This document shows, one piece after another, positions 1 to 8,892 of a DNA stretch of 64,000 nt (position 1 is its first letter; every line of letters starts with the position of its first letter). The position numbers and the translations under genes were made by a program. The stretch comes from CAVUNY01 sp963768585. Its GTDB lineage: Bacteria; Chloroflexota; Anaerolineae; Anaerolineales; Anaerolineaceae. The notes below the pieces were generated by a model. The model had not been told where the DNA came from and did not search any database. It was given only the letters and a program-made list of their open reading frames with translations. The DNA is taken from assembly GCA_963768585.1 (NCBI GenBank), contig CAVYIF010000019.1, positions 276,014 to 340,013 on the forward strand. The letters run 5' to 3'.

Positions 1-1
1 G

Positions 2-1222
2 GCTTCGGACGCCGTCTCCGGCTTCTTAGGCGAGGTTTTCAATTCGGTGCAGGCGGTCAAGGTCGCCGGCGCCGAACAGGATGTAACCGCGCAACTGGCC
101 CGGCTCAACGACCAGCGCCGCACGGTAGAACTGCGCCTGGCGCTCTTCCGCGGCTTGCTCAATTCGCTCAACAGCTCGGTGGTCAGCTTTGGCATCGGGG
201 TCATGCTGCTGATGGCCGGGGCGGCGATCAGCGCCGGCACGTTCAGCGTGGGCGACTTTGCCCTGTTTGTCAGCTATCTGGCTTTTACCACCCAGGTGCC
301 CGCTGAATTGGGCACCTTTTACGGCGACTACAAAACCCAGGCCGTCTCCATCAACCGCTTGCTCGAGCTCATTCGCCCCCAACCGGTCGAGACCCTGACC
401 GAGTTTCACCCGGTCTACCAGCATGGCCCGCTGCCCGAGGTGCCTTTTGAGGCGCGCACGGCCGCCCATCGCCTGGAGCGTCTGGAAGTGCGCGGCCTGA
501 CCTGCCGCTATCCCGGGCTGGAAGGCGAGCCTGACGGGCGTGGCATTGAAGAAGTGTCGTTCTCCCTCGAGCGCGGGGCCTTCGTGGTGGTCACCGGGCA
601 GATCGGCTCGGGGAAATCCACCCTGGTACGCGCCTTGCTGGGGCTGCTGCCCGCCCAGGCCGGTGAGATCCACTGGAACGGCGCGCTGGTAACCGACCCG
701 GCGAGCTTCTTCCGCCCGCCGCGCTGCGCCTACACGGCCCAGGTGCCGCGCCTCTTCAGCGACCCTCTGCGGGAGAACATCCTCTTCGGCCTGCCTGAAG
801 ACCGGGTGAATCTGGCGGAGGCTGTGCACCTGAGCGTGCTGGAGGAGGATGTGGCCGGGCTCGAAAAGGGCCTGGATACCCTGGTCGGCCCGCGCGGCAT
901 CCGCCTCTCCGGCGGGCAGGTGCAGCGCGCGGCTGCCGCGCGTATGTTCGTGCGCGACCCGGAACTGCTGGTCTTTGACGACCTGTCCAGCGCGCTGGAT
1001 GTCGAGACCGAGCGCAGCCTGTGGGAACGCCTCGACGCGCGCCGTGCGAAAGACGGCGGAGTGACCTGCCTGGTGGTCTCGCACCGCCGGGCAGCGCTGC
1101 ACCGCGCCGACCATATTCTGGTGCTGAAAGACGGCCGGATCGAATCCCAGGGCCCCCTGGCCGAACTGCTCGAGCGCAGCCCCGAAATGCGCCGCCTGTG
1201 GATGGGAGAAATCGAAGAGTAG
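2..1222 (+). CDS. ABC exporter half-transporter, C-terminal part (cut by window edge)
   Basis: The frame is open from base 2, so the start lies outside the window and about 406 residues are seen. The first ~130 residues are the end of an ABC membrane domain, with a hydrophobic span near GVMLLMAGAAISAG. The rest is an ATPase domain: Walker A GQIGSGKSTL, Q-loop in AYTAQVPRLF, signature LSGGQ, Walker B LLVFDDLSSALD and H-loop VVSHR. It would use ATP to move a substrate across the membrane. The usual Walker B glutamate (DE) is an aspartate (DD). In known heterodimeric exporters this marks the half with the weak ATP site, so the partner is probably encoded just upstream. The substrate cannot be inferred. 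Confidence 0.9.
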   Translation, partial: ASDAVSGFLGEVFNSVQAVKVAGAEQDVTAQLARLNDQRRTVELRLALFRGLLNSLNSSVVSFGIGVMLLMAGAAISAGTFSVGDFALFVSYLAFTTQVPAELGTFYGDYKTQAVSINRLLELIRPQPVETLTEFHPVYQHGPLPEVPFEARTAAHRLERLEVRGLTCRYPGLEGEPDGRGIEEVSFSLERGAFVVVTGQIGSGKSTLVRALLGLLPAQAGEIHWNGALVTDPASFFRPPRCAYTAQVPRLFSDPLRENILFGLPEDRVNLAEAVHLSVLEEDVAGLEKGLDTLVGPRGIRLSGGQVQRAAAARMFVRDPELLVFDDLSSALDVETERSLWERLDARRAKDGGVTCLVVSHRRAALHRADHILVLKDGRIESQGPLAELLERSPEMRRLWMGEIEE

Positions 1223-1285
1223 TCAAAATTCCTGAGGAAATCCGTTTTGCACAGTGGGGCAAAATAATCCGGGATCATAAAGTGG

Positions 1286-1314
1286 TTGACGCCGCCCAAA
1301 AATTTAGCTACAAT
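1286..1314 (+). promoter_or_regulatory. Sigma-70-like promoter of the 1.4-8.8 kb operon
   Basis: TTGACG at 1286-1291 and TACAAT at 1309-1314 are separated by 17 bases. They lie 116 bp before the first gene of the operon and after the stop of the ABC gene. Just downstream (about 1320-1333) is a short AT-rich dyad, GATATA-TT-TATATC, that could bind a regulator or simply be untranslated leader. Confidence 0.6.
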
Positions 1315-1429
1315 AAAATCGATATATTTATATCAAATTTGTAATAGATATATTCTTGTTTTTGGTATGAAACATCTTTTTGCTAAATAAGCCCCCAAAT
1401 CTGGTGGGAACCACTAAAGGAGCTCAAGC

Positions 1430-2170
1430 ATGGCAGAAGATCAGAATGTGTCCGTTGTTTCCTGGCCCAAAGAGCCCGCTGGGCTGGCGCATCATTTCGA
1501 CCCCGAAAATCCATGTCCCGTATCCATCCATTTTGGCGAGAGCCCGGTGCGGGTGATCGTCGCCAGCGACCCTGAACGCCCGCTGGATGTGGATATGAAC
1601 ATGAATGTCACTGCCAGGGAACCTATCCCGGTGTGCATCAAGCTGTGCGAGCCGATCTGCGCTCGCAGCGATTACACCATTGGCATCAACATCTTCGATA
1701 ATCCCTTCGCCTCGATCACCGTACGCGGTATGACCAAGATCGGTCCGTGCGGTGAGGAACCGCCCACTAACCAGCTCACCTGCGTCAATTTTGAACGCTT
1801 GAAGGTGGGTACTCCTATCCCTGAATCCTTGACTCTCGATGGCCTGAAATTCAGCCCGCTGGGTGGAGAACTGCGCGCTGCCTCCTTTGGAGAACCGGCC
1901 GGGCGGGTCAAGTTGGCTTTCATGGATCCCGGCCTGCGCATCGATTTTCCCCAGCCGGTAGAAGATGTGCACCTGACGCTCAATGACTACGCTCACCCGG
2001 ACCTGAAGATCACGGCCTTCGCCGGTGAAGGTGTGCTGACCGAGTTCGTCGTTTCGATTAACAACACGGTGCGCGAGGTGGCGGTTCCCGCCAGCGGTGT
2101 TACTGCCGTGACCGTCACCGGCGGCAGCAATGAGGCGGCCCTGGTTGAGGTCTGCTACCGGGTTGCTTAA
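1430..2170 (+). CDS. Conserved-looking protein of unknown function (paralog A, MAEDQN family)
   Basis: I do not recognise this 246-residue protein. The start is supported by AAAGGAG about 7 bases before the ATG. It has no signal peptide or membrane segment and reads as a beta-rich soluble protein. The first ~110 residues are homologous to the protein encoded at 6537-6868: both begin MAEDQN and share an NMN(V/D)-type strand, a CI(K/N)LCEPICA(R/E)S segment and YTIGI(N/S)IFD. The C-terminal ~130 residues (from about TCVNFERLKVGTPIPES) form a second domain absent from the paralog. The conserved CxxxCxxxC cysteines (CIKLCEPIC) could bind metal or form disulfides. It is the first gene of the operon and the only one besides the polyprenyl synthetase region's short pieces with no visible frameshift over its full length. 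Confidence 0.7.
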   Translation: MAEDQNVSVVSWPKEPAGLAHHFDPENPCPVSIHFGESPVRVIVASDPERPLDVDMNMNVTAREPIPVCIKLCEPICARSDYTIGINIFDNPFASITVRGMTKIGPCGEEPPTNQLTCVNFERLKVGTPIPESLTLDGLKFSPLGGELRAASFGEPAGRVKLAFMDPGLRIDFPQPVEDVHLTLNDYAHPDLKITAFAGEGVLTEFVVSINNTVREVAVPASGVTAVTVTGGSNEAALVEVCYRVA

Positions 2171-2246
2171 TCGTCGCGGGCGGTAATTGTTGCGCCCGGT
2201 GTGACATAAATCGCCCAGGATAGGGTCTAGGAGGGTAGAGAATACC

Positions 2247-2856
2247 ATGCCCGAACGACGTTCCAAAAAGATCAATTCGATCGAAGCCCTGCAGAAGGTT
2301 GTCCCGCTGATCGTCAAGGCGGTCAACGATGACCAGGCCTTCGGCCTGCGCGCCGCGGCCAATCCGCTGCTTGCCGCCGAGGAGATGGGCTACCAGATTG
2401 CGCCGGAAATCCAGCACACCGCGGAGCGCCGTGTGCGCTTCTCGCAGGAGAATGCCGCCCGCCTGGGCGAGCTGGAAGAGCAAGTCTATAAGCTGGCCGG
2501 CGAGCCTTTTAACCTCGATTCCCCCCAAGAGTTGGACCGCATCCTGTTTGAAAAGCTCAAGCTGTCGCGCCCAAAACCGGATTCCGAGCCGCCAGATGCG
2601 CCGCAGCAGCAGCCGCCTGTCACTTACACGAGGGTCTGCCCGCCGGGGCCACCTGCCCATTCCATCCGACCCGCTCGAGGAACTGCGCGATGCACACCCG
2701 ATTATGCCGCCGCTGCTTGAGTACCGGCGCATCGAGCGCAGCACGCCGCGCCTCGCTCCGCGCGAATTGTACGAGCGCATTCGCCGCGGCGAGGTCAAGA
2801 TGCCCATTACCCGCATCCGGGCCCGCCTCAAACGCAGCCGTACACCCCCTAAATGA
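2247..2856 (+). CDS. Small protein with a DNA polymerase I thumb-like segment (frameshifted)
   Basis: An AGGAGGG lies about 10 bases before the ATG. The frame runs to about base 2630, then must shift by one base; the following frame ends with a TGA at 2854-2856, giving about 200 residues. Residues ~70-105 contain LEEQVYKLAGEPFNLDSP followed by LDRILFEKL. After the linker comes DAHPIMPPLLEYRRIE. Both blocks match, in the same order, the part of bacterial DNA polymerase I between the exonuclease and polymerase domains (in Taq polymerase FNLNSRDQLERVLF and EAHPIVEKILQYREL). The intervening lysine-rich loop of PolA is replaced by a Pro/Gln-rich linker, and no nuclease or polymerase catalytic domain follows. 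The N-terminal segment (FGLRAAANPLLAAEEMGY) is unrelated to PolA and faintly resembles nitrile-hydratase-type leader helices. The function is unknown. Confidence 0.65.
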
Positions 2857-2919
2857 GCCTGGTGTGGCTTCTCGTTTTACCGTTTGACTGTTTGATCAGC
2901 AAACACAGGGAGATAACAA

Positions 2920-5900
2920 ATGCCCAATCTCGGTGGATTTGAAGTCGTTGGTGAGTTGACTGTTGCAGTCCTCAACCAGATCCTGGGCGGCGCCTGGGAT
3001 AACGACCTGATTCCCCATAGCGTCCCGATTCCGGCCGGCACCGCCTTCGGCCCTTACCAGCTGGCGGACGGGGTGGTCAACATCCCGCGTGCCGGGCTGA
3101 GCCTGGTCATGGATGTGCCCGCGAACGGCGTGCGCATTACCCTGCCGGCCGAAATCCAGGTGGAAGTGGCCAACCCGCCGGTGCCCAGCGCCCGCCTGTT
3201 CAATATGAATGCCGATATCCAGGCCAGCGTCCCGATTGGGGTGCTGCCGGGCACCATTCAGGTGGCTGCCCTGTTGAGCGGCATCCCGCGCAGCAGCGTC
3301 AGCGCCAGCCTGACCTCGGGCGATCCCGTTCCGGCTCTGACCACGACCCTGATCAGCGAATACGTGCACGCCCGCTACGAGGACGGCACCATCCCCAACA
3401 CCCTGACCGAGAACGGTGTCGCTATGGGGCCTTCACCGGCGACGCATTTTTAGAGATTTTCGACGATTCCAGCGATGCCAGCCGGGGGATTGAGGTCACC
3501 CAGCCTACGTCGACCAGCGTCAAGGTGCGCCTGCCGTTCCACCTGCGCATCAGCAACTTGACTGCCGCGGCGGGCCCGACCCGCTCTCGCCGATCGGCAT
3601 CACCGGGCGCATCGCGATCACCGCCAGCTTCAGCACTGCCCCCGGTTCGCTGACGGTCAATTTTGCCGCGGCGACGGTGGCCGTCGAAGAGTTCCCCCCG
3701 CCGCCGGCGCGGAGGGCAGCAACTACACGATCGATAAGAATGCCGCCTACGTTCTGGCATCGACCTCGAGGCCCTGCTGGTAGCGAAGATGCAGATCCGC
3801 GGGCAGGCCATCGTCGCCGCCCTCGGCAACCAGGTCTTCATGGTGCCGACGGTAGCCCAGATCGAGACCTTTATCGCCGACCAGGCGCACGCCGCCATCA
3901 CCGGGCGCGGAGATATCGGCCTGTGGACGCCCACCCCGCCCGAGGGCGGCGAGGTTACCGTGACCGATGTCAAGCCGCTGGCTCTGGCGGACGGCATTGC
4001 GTTCTGCCTTAATAACCCGGCGGGCGATACCAGCGTGATCCCCTTCTTTATTCCGGCCGGGCGCAGCTGTGTGATCGCCATCGACGGCGCCAAGGTCCTG
4101 CAGATCGTCCACGACCAGATCAACAAGCCCGAAGATGAAGGCGGGTTTGGCGGCCTGCCGCACACCGAGCATGTGGACGGGCACGATGCGATCGTCACCC
4201 GCATCGACGTCTCCCTGACCAATGGCTCGATCCATATTGAGGGCGATGTGACCGTGGTGGACGCGATCGCCGGCAGCATCGATGTCGACGCCAGCTTCTC
4301 GGCCGAGGTTGGCCTGCGCTGGGTGGATAACGCCGACGGCACCCAGAAGATCGAGCCGTTCGTCATCGGCGACCCGGATGTCGACCTGTCGCTGCTGGCC
4401 TGGATTCTGAGCTTCCTGATGGGGTTCATCACCCTGGGCATCGTCGGCGGGATTATCGCCATCGTGGTCATGGCCGTAGCAGAGGGCGTGGCCGAGAAGA
4501 TCGGCGGTACGATCATCCGCGACGACATTACCGGGCAGATCAAGGGCATTGGGGCCTGGCCCCAGACCCTGGAAGGCATCGGCGAGGTCACCTCGCGTTT
4601 CGAAAACCCGGTCCTGATCGATCCGCAGAGCGTCTCCTTCCCCGACGGCTACGCGGTCACCGCCACCTTCGCCACCACTGTGATTGCCTTTGCCGAGGCC
4701 AACGGGCCTTACCTGGTCAATGCCGGCGCGCCGATCACTTTTACCGGCGGCCCGGTCACTGCCGACACCCAATACGCCTGGGACTTTGGCGACGGGGCCG
4801 CCGCCGTCGGGCGGGTGGCCAACCATACTTATGCCGATGACGGAATTTATGTCGCCAAACTGACCACCACCGTCACTCAGCCGGGCGGGGTCGTCACCCG
4901 CCAGTTCGCGCGGGTGATTGCGCGCAACGTGCCGCCGGTGGTCAATGCCGGGCCGGACCTGACCATCGACGAAGGCCAGGAGGTCGAATTCACCGCCACT
5001 TTCACCGATCAGGAATGGCCCGACACCCACACGGCGATCTTCGATTTTGGCGATGACAGCCTGCCAGTGGAGGCCCCCGTCAGCGAGACGAACGACCCGC
5101 CGCGCGCCGAAGGCACGACCAGCGCCAAACACGCCTACTGTGACAACGGCGAGTATACCCTCACAGTCGAGGTGCGGGATGACGACGGCGGGGTGGGATT
5201 TGACACACGCAAGATACCGTGCGCAACGTGCCGCCTACCGTGGATGCGGGCGACGACACGTTCGCCTACCCGGGTATTCCCATCAGCCTGGAAGCCTGCT
5301 TCACCGATCCCGGCTGGTGCGACACGCACACCGCGACCTGGGAATTCGGCGACTGTACGCCGCTGACGCCCGCCGTGGTGCACGAGAATAACGAGCCGCC
5401 GGATGCGGTCGGGGTGGCCGCCGCGGTGCACGTCTACCAGCACTGCGGCACCTACGTCGCGCGCTGCGCCGTCATCGACGACGACGGCGGCATGGGTCCG
5501 GTACGATGATGTGCGGGTCGTTGAACTGCTCAACACCGGTTTCGAGGGCGGTTTCCGCAAACGCCTCGTGGGTGAAGTTGCCAACGACTGGGAACCCTAC
5601 GGCGAAGTCCCCAGGCTCGCGCACCAACGCCGCCAGCGGGCGGCGCGGCGGCCAGCTCTTCCCGCGGATCAGATCATCGTCCACGGCGGGCAGCGCTTCG
5701 TCGCCCCGCAGGGGGGCAGCGTTCACAGCGCATCACAGTCCGCGCTTTCCGCGCCGGCAGCTGAGCAGTCCATCGGCGCGAACGTCGGCTGGGACTACCA
5801 GCTCTCGCGTGGTACCACCTGGACGAGCGCGGCGGCGGGATCTGCCGCCTGGGCGTCGACCCGGCGGGCGGGAGCGATCCGGAGCACCGAGCGTGGTCTG

Positions 5901-6532
5901 GTCCCAGGGATCGAGCAGCGCGACTGGGCAATGCTGCTGGTACGCGTCACCGCGACGCGCGGCGCAGTGACGGTGTTCCTCGAAGCGCGCACGACAGGCC
6001 GCCTCGGGTACTTCGAGACGTGGTGATGATCCCGTATCCGTGCCCGACCAAAGAACGCCGAGGACGAGCCTCCGACCCCGCCGAAGGATAAGCGCGCGTG
6101 CGTCAACTGGGCGGACGAGCGCAAACCCCGGCGCGTGCCCGACGACTACCCCGAAAAGGCCGGGTTCACGTTCAAATCGCGCAGCGGCCTGCCGCTGATG
6201 ATCGCGACATGGGGCGACCCTGCCAACCAGGGCAAGCTCCAGTTCCCCGACCGCGGCATGCATATTGCCCTGCCGTTTACCAGCCAACCACGCCATCGCC
6301 ATGTAATCAGCGCACGTCCAAGCCGGTCCGCATGCAGGCCTTTGACAGCGCCGGCGCCAAGTTGGGCAGGCCGTTACCCCGTCCGGCAGCCGGCCCGTTG
6401 TCACCCTGGAGATCGCCGTGGAGGGCATACCACCCTGGTGTTCGCCGGCGGCGGCAACGAGGGCCTGTTGATCGATTTATGCTATCGCAAGAAGATCCCA
6501 AGACCAGCGCCGGCAAAGCGGGCAAGGAGTAG
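2920..6532 (+). CDS. Giant PKD-domain protein, probably one gene broken by many frameshifts
   Basis: The start is preceded by GGGAG. Joining frames at about 3425, 3575, 3770, 5215, 5505 and several places after 5600 gives one protein of about 1,200 residues ending at the TAG at 6530-6532. No signal peptide is visible at the N-terminus (MPNLGGFEVVGELTVAV). The N-terminal ~550 residues are amphipathic beta strands. Near base 4390 comes one long hydrophobic stretch (WILSFLMGFITLGIVGGI, then IAIVVMAVAEG). Three PKD/Ig-like repeats follow, each with a WDFGDG-type motif (YAWDFGDG, IFDFGDD, TWEFGDC) and a DDDGG turn. The C-terminal part (5.5-6.5 kb) reads as a jelly-roll-like beta domain. The beta-rich half with its hydrophobic helix loosely recalls tubular lipid-binding (P47/TULIP) proteins; this is speculation. 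Confidence 0.55.
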
Positions 6533-6536
6533 ACGG

Positions 6537-6868
6537 ATGGCCGAAGATCAAAACATCCATATCGTCAGTTGGCCGCAGAACCGGCCGGTTTCGCGCACCA
6601 GTTCGATCCAGAAGCATCCCTGCCCGGTGGTCTTATCCTTCGATGACTGCCCGGCCCGGGTCATCGTCGCCACCGATCGGGGCGCTCACTGGACGTCAAT
6701 ATGAACATGGACCTGCGGGTTCCCGAAGCCGTGCCGCTGTGCATCAACCTGTGCGAGCCGATCTGTGCCGAGAGCAATTACACCATCGGCATCTCCATTT
6801 TCGACCGCCCGGTGGTCAGCCTGACCATCCGCGGCCGGACTCGCCTGTCCGGTTGCCGGGAGGAATAG
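6537..6868 (+). CDS. Unknown protein, paralog B of the MAEDQN family (frameshifted)
   Basis: The gene starts 4 bp after the preceding stop. It encodes about 110 residues homologous to the N-terminal domain of the protein at 1430-2170 and then stops (TAG 6866-6868), lacking the second domain. Shared elements are the MAEDQN start, VSWP, CPV, ARVIVATD, NMD-strand, CINLCEPICAES and YTIGISIFD. Shifts are needed near 6585, 6615 and 6690. When the frames are corrected, similarity to paralog A is continuous, so the indels are recent or are sequence errors. Two paralogs flanking one giant gene suggest they are subunits or partners of the same structure; this is inference. Confidence 0.6.
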
Positions 6869-6880
6869 CAGGTAAGCCAA

Positions 6881-7739
6881 TGAAAAGATAAAGAAAACGA
6901 CCAAAAAAAGCAGGGCGCCCGCGCCGAAGCACGCCTTCCGCAGGACGACTGAACCGCAAGGTACCTCCGAAGGCTGGCGGCGCCCGCAAAGCCCAAAGCC
7001 GACCCTGCGCCAACCTGCGCGCTAGCCTGACCCGCCGCCCACAGCGGACCACAGTCGCATCCTCCCCTGGGGGCGGGCCCCAGTTCGATGTGCTGGCCGG
7101 GGTGATGGGCGCGGCCGGTCCACGTTGCGCATCGTCAGAAGGCCGCTCCGTCCTCGAAGAGGAACTGGCCGCCGGGATCAACACCACCCAGAAGCATGAG
7201 AAAAAAGTGGTGGATGTGGACAAGCTGCGCGCGGGCGACCCGCAGGAGGTGATCCAGCGTTTCCGGCGGGATGCCCACGATGTGGTAGACATCCTCCTGG
7301 ACCTGGTGAACGTGGCGACCAACTGCTCGACCAGCTTACCCAGCGCGTCATCCGCATCGGGTCGCGGGGCGCGCGCGGACCAGCCTCTCTAGAAGCGGGG
7401 CGGGGCAGGCCCACGCGGGGCATCCCGTCCCTGGCGGTTTCTACCCGTCAAGCCCGGCGAGGCGGTTGAGATCCCCATGACGCTCGAAAACGAGAGCGGC
7501 AAACCGACCGATGTTTTTTACCTGCCAGCTCTGACCTGGTAAACCCCAACGGCGACCGCATCCCCGCCCAGCAGATCAGCTTTGTCCCCGAGAAGATGGT
7601 GATCGAGCCTGAAAAATCGGCGGTGATCACCGTCACCGTGCGCGTGCCGGCCAACGCCCCGCCTGGTACCTATTCGGGCCTGCTGCAGGCCACCAAGCTG
7701 GAACAGCTGCGCGCCGTTCTGTCGATCCAGATCGAATAA
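6881..7739 (+). CDS. Unknown protein with basic N-terminus and Ig-like C-terminal domain (frameshifted)
   Basis: The likely start is the ATG at 6881, 12 bp after the previous stop, with a frameshift within the first four codons. The protein begins with ~70 residues rich in Lys, Arg, Pro and Ala. Next comes a helical segment (around AGDPQEVIQRFRRDAHDVVD and LLDLVNVATN) that is amphipathic. The last ~100 residues form an Ig-like domain of the kind seen in COG1470 or NEW-type domains (LPVKPGEAVEIPMTLENESG ... VPANAPPGTYSGLLQ). Frame changes fall near 6892, 7325 and 7540. The stop at 7737-7739 lies one base before the ATG of the polyprenyl synthetase, so the two are probably translationally coupled. 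The overall plan recalls phasin-like or surface-coat proteins, but I cannot name it. Confidence 0.55.
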
Positions 7740-7740
7740 G

Positions 7741-8767
7741 ATGGCCATCCTCGGCCCCGCCGACCGCTCGCAGTACGTTGTTTCCGTGCTGGAGCGCTAC
7801 AAGGCGGTGACCATGGAAATGCTGATGGCTTCCCTGCCGGCGCGGAACCGCGCCGGCATCTGTATGACCTCGTCCCGCTTTACCCGCAGCGCTCCGGTAA
7901 GGGGCTGCGCCCGGCGCTGTGCCTGGCTACCTGCCAGGCCTTCGGCGGCAGCCTGCGCGGCGCGCTGCCCTCGGCGGTGGCGATCGAGATGTTCCACAAC
8001 GCCTTCCTGGTGCACGACGACGTGGAGGACGGCAGCCTCAACCGGCGCGGGCTGCCCACCCTGGCGGCCGAGTTTGGCCTGCCGATCGCGGTCAACGTGG
8101 GCGACGCCATGAACGTGCTCTCCTGCGCCCCCTGATGGAAAATATGGGCAGCCTGGGGCCCACTCTGACCTGGCGCGTGTTCGAAGAAATCGAGCACATG
8201 GTGAGCGAGTCGGTCGAGGGCCAGGCCCTCGAACTGGGCTGGGTGCGCGACAATGCCTGCGGGTTGAGCGACGGAGACTACCTGCGCATGATCCTCAAAA
8301 AGACCTGCTGGTACACCTGCATCCATCCCTGCCGCATCGGCGGTTTGATCGGTCCGGCGGGGCGGTCGACCTGACCGCTTCAACCGTTTCGGCTATTTCA
8401 TGGGCGCGGCCTTCCAGATCCAGGACGACCTGCTCAACTTGGCGGGCGACGAGGATAAATACGGCAAGGAGATCGGCGGCGACATCTGGGAAGGCAAGCG
8501 CACCCAGATGCTGATGCATACCCTCAACCACTGCGGCCCGCGCGAAAAGGCGCGCTTGCGCCGCTTCCTGGCGACGCCGCGCCCCGAGCGTGAACCGCGC
8601 GATGTGGCCTGGGTTTACGACCTGATGCACAAATACACAGCATGGAATATGCCCGCGGCTGCGCCCGCCAGCTGGCCGAAGCCGCCCTCCAGGAATTCGA
8701 CGTGGCCTACGCTGGCCTGCCCGACTCCCCCGACAAGAATTTCATCTATAATATTGTACTTACATGA
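7741..8767 (+). CDS. Polyprenyl (geranylgeranyl-type) diphosphate synthase, frameshifted
   Basis: This is a family member of about 340 residues, the usual length, that makes linear isoprenoid diphosphates from IPP and an allylic starter. The substrate-binding lysine/arginine block (SGKGLRPALCLATCQAFGG), the first Asp-rich motif (HDDVEDGSLNRRG) and the second (QIQDDLLNLAGDEDKYGKEI) are all present. Frameshifts fall near 7862, 8130, 8367 and 8640; between them the protein is collinear with the family. The short spacing of the first Asp motif (DDxxD) fits a C20-or-shorter product, but length cannot be assigned. It is the last gene of the operon and suggests that the unknown upstream proteins act on or around an isoprenoid lipid. 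Confidence 0.8.
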
Positions 8768-8892
8768 TTGACAGCGATTTATAACGATTCTAACCTCGGA
8801 TGTTGCTGATTTGAGATCACGCCTGATCCCGTTGATCCGGTTCATATCTGTGTGTTCGATTCTGCTTGACAGCCGCTCGTATCGGTTACATA

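Noticed and set aside
14..1114. Long minus-strand frame opposite the ABC exporter
   Set aside because: Shadow of ABC motifs in the sense strand.
3747..5132. 461-codon open frame on the minus strand opposite the PKD protein
   Set aside because: High GC keeps antisense frames open. Its translation lacks domain features, while the plus strand has three clear PKD repeats.
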